Origin: Stramenopiles sp. TOSAG23-2
Taxonomy: Eukaryota > Sar
Direction of reading: 5' to 3'
Assembly: GCA_900128395.1 (NCBI GenBank)
Contig: LT649309.1
Coordinates: forward strand, 1-40,613
Length of the DNA stretch: 40,613 nucleotides
In this document: positions 36,799 to 40,613 of the stretch, piece after piece
Layout of the letters: each line of letters opens with the position of its first letter
Numbering within the stretch: the stretch's first letter is position 1
Notes under the pieces: model-generated
Databases searched by the model: none
What the model was told of the DNA's origin: nothing
Seen by the model: the letters and a program-made list of their open reading frames with translations, nothing else
Program-made: the position numbers and the translations under genes

Positions 36799-38053
36799 AC
36801 TCTTTACTCTCACAGGTCATAAAAACAAATCCAAAAACAAACGATATATTCAACAACAAAAACAGACGACTATGACTACTGGAATCAACAGATGAACATA
36901 CATCATTCACAACATTCGATGTTTGATTGTTGATAACTTTATCTTGATCTAATAACATTTTATTTGTTACAATATTTAATGCTTTATTATTGATTATATT
37001 AAATATATTGACTTGAATATATTCCCCTAATGTTAATTCAAAATAAGCAAATTTATCAACATTCTTTGCAGATGTTATTATTTGATCACAAATTAGAATA
37101 GGAAAATTCTTCATAAATGGTGGGCAAATGTATAAATGCCTATATGTTTCCATCATTGATCTTGATATATTTCTTGCTATTTCCCCTTTTTTTAAACGTC
37201 TAATTGTAGATCCGACAGGTACACCATCTAATAATAAAGAATCATATGGAATTCCAGAACTAACAAAAACCAAAATCATTTGTTGGTTAGATTTAATCAA
37301 ACTTGGTATGACACGACAAAAATTTACTTTATCACCCATATTGCATAGTTGAGCTCTTTCATTACTACTTTTCAGGCCATTCCATGTACGCGAAAATGGA
37401 CATGGTATGGTTTTTAAGTGTGTATGTTGAATTTTGCATTCATGTTCAAGATATTGTCTACAAGTTAGTCCTAGTATATCTACTTGATTTAATTTTGCAT
37501 CAACAACAACATTATTACTATTATTATCATCATCATCAAATGGTACATCAAGTTTTTTATTATTACAGACTTTCATTTTGTATCCTTTTAGCAATTGAAT
37601 TAATAATTTGCTGTAATTTAAGCTTTTAACAATAATCAATTTTGGTCGTATGACACGTTCTATATGTGAAAGTATAGGGATTAAAGTCTCAATTTCAATA
37701 GTACCAGCTATATCAATGAATATAATTGTAAATTTTTTTTGATTATTCGGTAAAATAGTATTGTGATAATTTTCAATAGTTAACACATCTTTACAATAAA
37801 ATGGTATATGTGGATATTTTTTTTTACATTCAGTCACCAATGATTGTTGAATATCAATTCCAACAATATTTTTGCATCGATTACTTATTTGGTTACAAGT
37901 AACACCATGAGCAGATCCAATTTCTAACACACATTCTGCATGGTTGACAAATGCATGAGTTTGAAACCGGTATTCTTTTGTCGTGGAACATATTATAATT
38001 GGTGACCTTTCATTTTTATTTTGTGTTTTTCCTGGGGATGGTTGATTATTCAT
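36797..38053 (-). CDS. SAM-dependent methyltransferase-like protein, probably tail-anchored
   Basis: The 418-residue protein has a Rossmann-type methyltransferase start: motif I CVLEIGSAHGVTC (41-53), acidic strand-2 end NIVGIDIQQ (62-70), PFYCKDV (84-90) and the motif-IV-like strand FTIIFIDIAG (108-117) followed by IRPKLIIVKS. The set matches class I AdoMet enzymes, although the substrate cannot be told. Residues 190-240 contain cysteines and histidines (C198, H204, C206, H210, H212, C218), perhaps a metal site. Residues 240-360 are an unrecognised domain. The tail 397-414 (LFLLLNISFVFGFVFMTC) is hydrophobic and lies within 22 residues of the end, fitting a C-terminal membrane anchor. An intron near the 3' end cannot be excluded but is not needed. 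Confidence 0.72.
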
Positions 38054-38886
38054 TGTCTAGATCTGTTTGTGTATTGTTATGATTATTTGACGATTCTATG
38101 AAACATATATATATATATATATATATATATGATGATTAATGATGATGTTACATTTATATGTTTTGTATATATATAAATAATATATTTAAGACTAAAATCT
38201 TTTTTAAAATATATTTTTTAGTCTATATTATAATTATTTAATTCTATTATTACCAGGATGATTACCAGGTTACCGGTACTGTACCTGTACAGCCAGCAAC
38301 AACAACAACAAAAAAAAAAAAATGATTCTGCATGTGTGGCAAGTGCGCAACGCTGTGCGGTTCCTCGTACATGTACTCGTATGTAGCTATAACCAGCGGG
38401 CCATTTAAAAGCCTATCATAACTATACTAGTTGCTATGATGAAGTACAAAACGTTTCAGGCAACAGGAGGTGTGTGGCGTGTGTGCTGGTGTGCCGGTGT
38501 ACCTGTACTGGCGACTGTCGACTTTCAGACGACTATCATGTACTACAATAATAATATTAAACCTTTGATATAAAAAAAGTTAATTTCGTAATGATATATA
38601 ATTGAAATAATATACGGCTTCGTATTTTTTTTTTGACAAAATCTCTCTTCTCTTTACACACATCCTTTTTTTTACATATCCAGTATCTTTCAATTTTTGA
38701 TTCTTTTATTAGTTACATCTCCTTTTCTTTTTAAAATATATTACAATGTATATTTTACAAAACTTCTTTTTTCATTATTACCTTCATTTGCTTTTCCATT
38801 GTCGTTTTTTTGTTTTTTTTATATTTTACATATTATAATATATATTACTATTTTTTTGTATTTGTTTAAAATGTAAAATATAAATA
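38054..38886. other. Intergenic: 5' of methyltransferase-like gene, 3' of CFAP45
   Basis: AT-rich, starting with an (AT)13 run at 38105-38130. At 38249-38300 is the best 5'-type cluster of the window: TTACCAGGATGATTACCAGG, then TTACCGGTACTGTACCTGTA and CAGCCAGCAAC. A second cluster at 38476-38535 has CTGGTGTGCCGGTGTACCTG and TACTGGCGACTGTCGAC. Closer to CFAP45, TACGGCTTCGTA (38614-38625) is a 3'-type inverted word. T-rich tracts lie next to the CFAP45 stop. No gene was seen. Confidence 0.45.
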
Positions 38887-40320
38887 TTATGCCAATTGGA
38901 TTTTCATAGCTTCTAATTCAGCCCAATATTTTTTTGGTACACCTGTTGCTTTTAACAATTCAATCTTTTCTTTACGTATTTTTTCCAAAGCATGTAATTT
39001 AGCAACTTTTTCTTGACGGATTCTTTCAGCTTCTGCCATACGGTCAGCTTTATCACGGCCACGCAAATCTTCATTTTCGACCATTTGTTTACGCAATGCT
39101 TTGACATGATGAAATGCTTCTGCTTTCTTTTTATCTTCAACAACTCTTTCTTTTGCCATTTGTTCCTTCTGTTCAGCAATAACACGTTTATGTGCACGTT
39201 TTTGCCTTGCAGCTTCTTCAGCATTTGCAATTGCTTTGACTCGTACTTGTTCTTCACGTGCACGCATAAGGTTATCAATATCTCGCTTTCTTTTTTCCAT
39301 TTCAGAACGGATTTGTTGACGTTCTTTCTTTTCTTGTTCTTGTTGATGGCGTAATGCACGTCTTGCATCTTCTTCAGCTTTGTTATCTTGTGCTTTTGCT
39401 TGTGCGTTACGTACACGAATGGTATCTTCCTCAATTCGCCTTTTACGTTCGGCTTCTTCCTCTTCTCTTTTCTTTGCTTTTAATTCTTGCTGCCTCATGT
39501 ATTCTTGTATACGTTCATTCTCCTCAATATCTGCATATTTAGCATTAGCACGTGCTTTAATAGCTTCTTCGTTTGCTTTCATAACTTGGTCTAACAATAC
39601 TTTTCCTTCTTTACGTTTTTGAATAGCATCCAATCTTTCCTGCTCTCTTCTTTTTGCTATTGCTTCCAACATTTGCTTGCCTTCCAATTCTAATGCTTCT
39701 TTCTCCAACATACGTTTCTTCTCTTTTGCTGCTTTTTGTGCTATGATTACCTTGGCATCCTCTTTCATACGTGAACGTTTCTCGTTACGAATATTTTCTT
39801 CACGTTGCAATCCTTTAAGACGTTCGATTTCACTACGTAAATCAATTAAACGGTTTTCCTCTTTTGCTTTCTCTGCGCGACTTCGTTTATCTTCCAATTG
39901 TTTATCACGAACGGCTACACACTGTGCATATAATACCATACGATTCATCTCTTTCACAGCATCTTCGTTTTCTTCCATCATTTTACTAGCATTGTTTAAT
40001 AATGCATTTGCTTCTGCTTCTTTAATAATTTCAATGTCAGTTTTTACACGATGTTTTTTAGCTTCTTTTTCTTTTGCAATCATACGTTTTTTACGCAACT
40101 GTGCTTTTTGCATTTTCGCTTCACGTTCAGCTTGGGCTGCTGCTGCACGTGCTTGCTTTTGTGCATACGTTTCAATGACTCCCATTTTTTTAATTTTAGC
40201 AAGTTCAGAACGTGAGATAACTAATCCAGCAGTTGGGACAGCAGGTCCTCCTTGTGTTGATTTTTTATTACCTTTTGATGCAAATAAAGATTCATCTACA
40301 GACGATTTTCCACCAGGCAT
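38887..40320 (-). CDS. CFAP45: Cilia- and flagella-associated protein 45 (microtubule inner protein)
   Basis: The 477-residue protein (human 551) is almost wholly a single charged helix. Family marks are LVISRSELAKIKKMGV near the N-terminus (33-48), the MNRMVLYAQCVAVRDKQLEDK block (125-145), EENRLIDLRSEIERLKGLQREE after it, repeated KRREQERLDAIQKRKEGKVLLDQV segments, and the closing KKYWAELEAMKIQ. CFAP45 (CCDC19/NESG1) is a microtubule inner protein that lies lengthwise in the lumen of the B-tubule of the axonemal doublet and in animals helps use AMP/ADP for motility. The single frame has no intron. It is the third axonemal or ciliary-channel gene in 28 kb. Confidence 0.9.
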   Translation of the reverse strand: MPGGKSSVDESLFASKGNKKSTQGGPAVPTAGLVISRSELAKIKKMGVIETYAQKQARAAAAQAEREAKMQKAQLRKKRMIAKEKEAKKHRVKTDIEIIKEAEANALLNNASKMMEENEDAVKEMNRMVLYAQCVAVRDKQLEDKRSRAEKAKEENRLIDLRSEIERLKGLQREENIRNEKRSRMKEDAKVIIAQKAAKEKKRMLEKEALELEGKQMLEAIAKRREQERLDAIQKRKEGKVLLDQVMKANEEAIKARANAKYADIEENERIQEYMRQQELKAKKREEEEAERKRRIEEDTIRVRNAQAKAQDNKAEEDARRALRHQQEQEKKERQQIRSEMEKRKRDIDNLMRAREEQVRVKAIANAEEAARQKRAHKRVIAEQKEQMAKERVVEDKKKAEAFHHVKALRKQMVENEDLRGRDKADRMAEAERIRQEKVAKLHALEKIRKEKIELLKATGVPKKYWAELEAMKIQLA

Positions 40321-40613
40321 GGTTTATAATATATATATGTATGTATGTATATTGATATAAAAAGTAATGTATATATTGCACAAATATTGTATATATATGT
40401 TTAACAATGAATATAACTGTATAACTTTGTCTAGTTGTTTAATTGTTCAAAGTGGACAGTAGTATCTATATGACATATTGTTGTATAACTCAATATATAT
40501 ATATATGATATATTGTATGGTGTGTTGCTTTAAAAAGCATTATTTAAACGGAAAAAGAAAATTTATATATGAAATTAGCATTAGAAAAACTGTTACATTC
40601 TATTACATATTAA
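40321..40613. promoter_or_regulatory. 5' region of CFAP45, window edge
   Basis: These 293 AT-rich bases directly upstream of CFAP45 contain short TATATATG/TATGTATG runs, and a (TA)n tract at about 40494-40506. No ACTGG or CAGC island and no TCGTA palindrome is visible in this short stretch. No gene was seen. Confidence 0.35.

Noticed and set aside
39677-40360. 227-codon plus-strand frame over CFAP45
   Set aside because: It is antisense to a Lys/Glu-rich helix, which always yields long Phe/Ser/Leu-rich open frames; no independent support.
1-40613. CRISPR arrays, insertion sequences, prokaryotic operons or ribosome-binding sites
   Set aside because: None are present. Gene content, spacing and lack of co-directional packing show eukaryotic nuclear DNA.

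Overview
The window is nuclear DNA of a unicellular, ciliated (flagellated) eukaryote with a strongly AT-rich, almost intron-free genome. Evidence for a eukaryote is direct: FACT subunit SPT16, TOR-complex LST8, ribosome-biogenesis factor NSA2, La/SSB, KEOPS subunit Pcc1, complex I assembly factor NDUFAF3 and adenylosuccinate synthetase. Evidence for a motile cilium is CFAP44, CFAP45 and a polycystin-2-type channel. TAA, TAG and TGA all end recognisable genes, which fits the standard code. I cannot place the organism beyond a flagellated protist; a stramenopile or related lineage is only a guess.

Layout: 1-130 is the N-terminal end of an unidentified minus-strand gene running off the window. 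472-5839 holds a GT32 glycosyltransferase (-), NSA2 (-) and La (+). 5840-6900 is a repeat-rich spacer with a 367-bp snap-back hairpin element, possibly a TA-flanked MITE. 6901-10146 has adenylosuccinate synthetase (+), NDUFAF3 (+) and Pcc1 (-). 10874-20509 has a coiled-coil/HSP20-like protein (-), the 1750-residue CFAP44 (-) and, divergently, a basic Asn-rich protein with three RPxSA motifs (+). 21343-24474 has a possibly N-myristoylated PTTTE-repeat protein (-), a small IQ-motif protein (+) and a secreted or lumenal EF-hand protein (-). 25432-30009 has the polycystin channel (+) and a small secreted ten-cysteine protein (-). 30857-35431 has SPT16 (+) and LST8 (-). 35961-40320 has a small gene that may carry a 60-nt intron (-), a tail-anchored methyltransferase-like protein (-) and CFAP45 (-). 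40321-40613 is non-coding.

There are no operons. Genes are mostly single-exon, in divergent or convergent arrangement, separated by 0.25-1.1 kb of AT-rich DNA. The spacers are not uniform. Those at gene 3' ends, especially between convergent genes, repeatedly carry TCGTA/TACGA palindromes that can form hairpins. Those at 5' ends repeatedly carry ACTGG/TACCAGGTA-type motifs and small CAGC-rich islands. This two-part spacer grammar, the snap-back element, the polycystin with an altered filter and a cysteine-rich insert, and the RPxSA protein divergent from CFAP44 are the observations I would follow up. I found no CRISPR array, confident tRNA or rRNA gene, or transposase gene.
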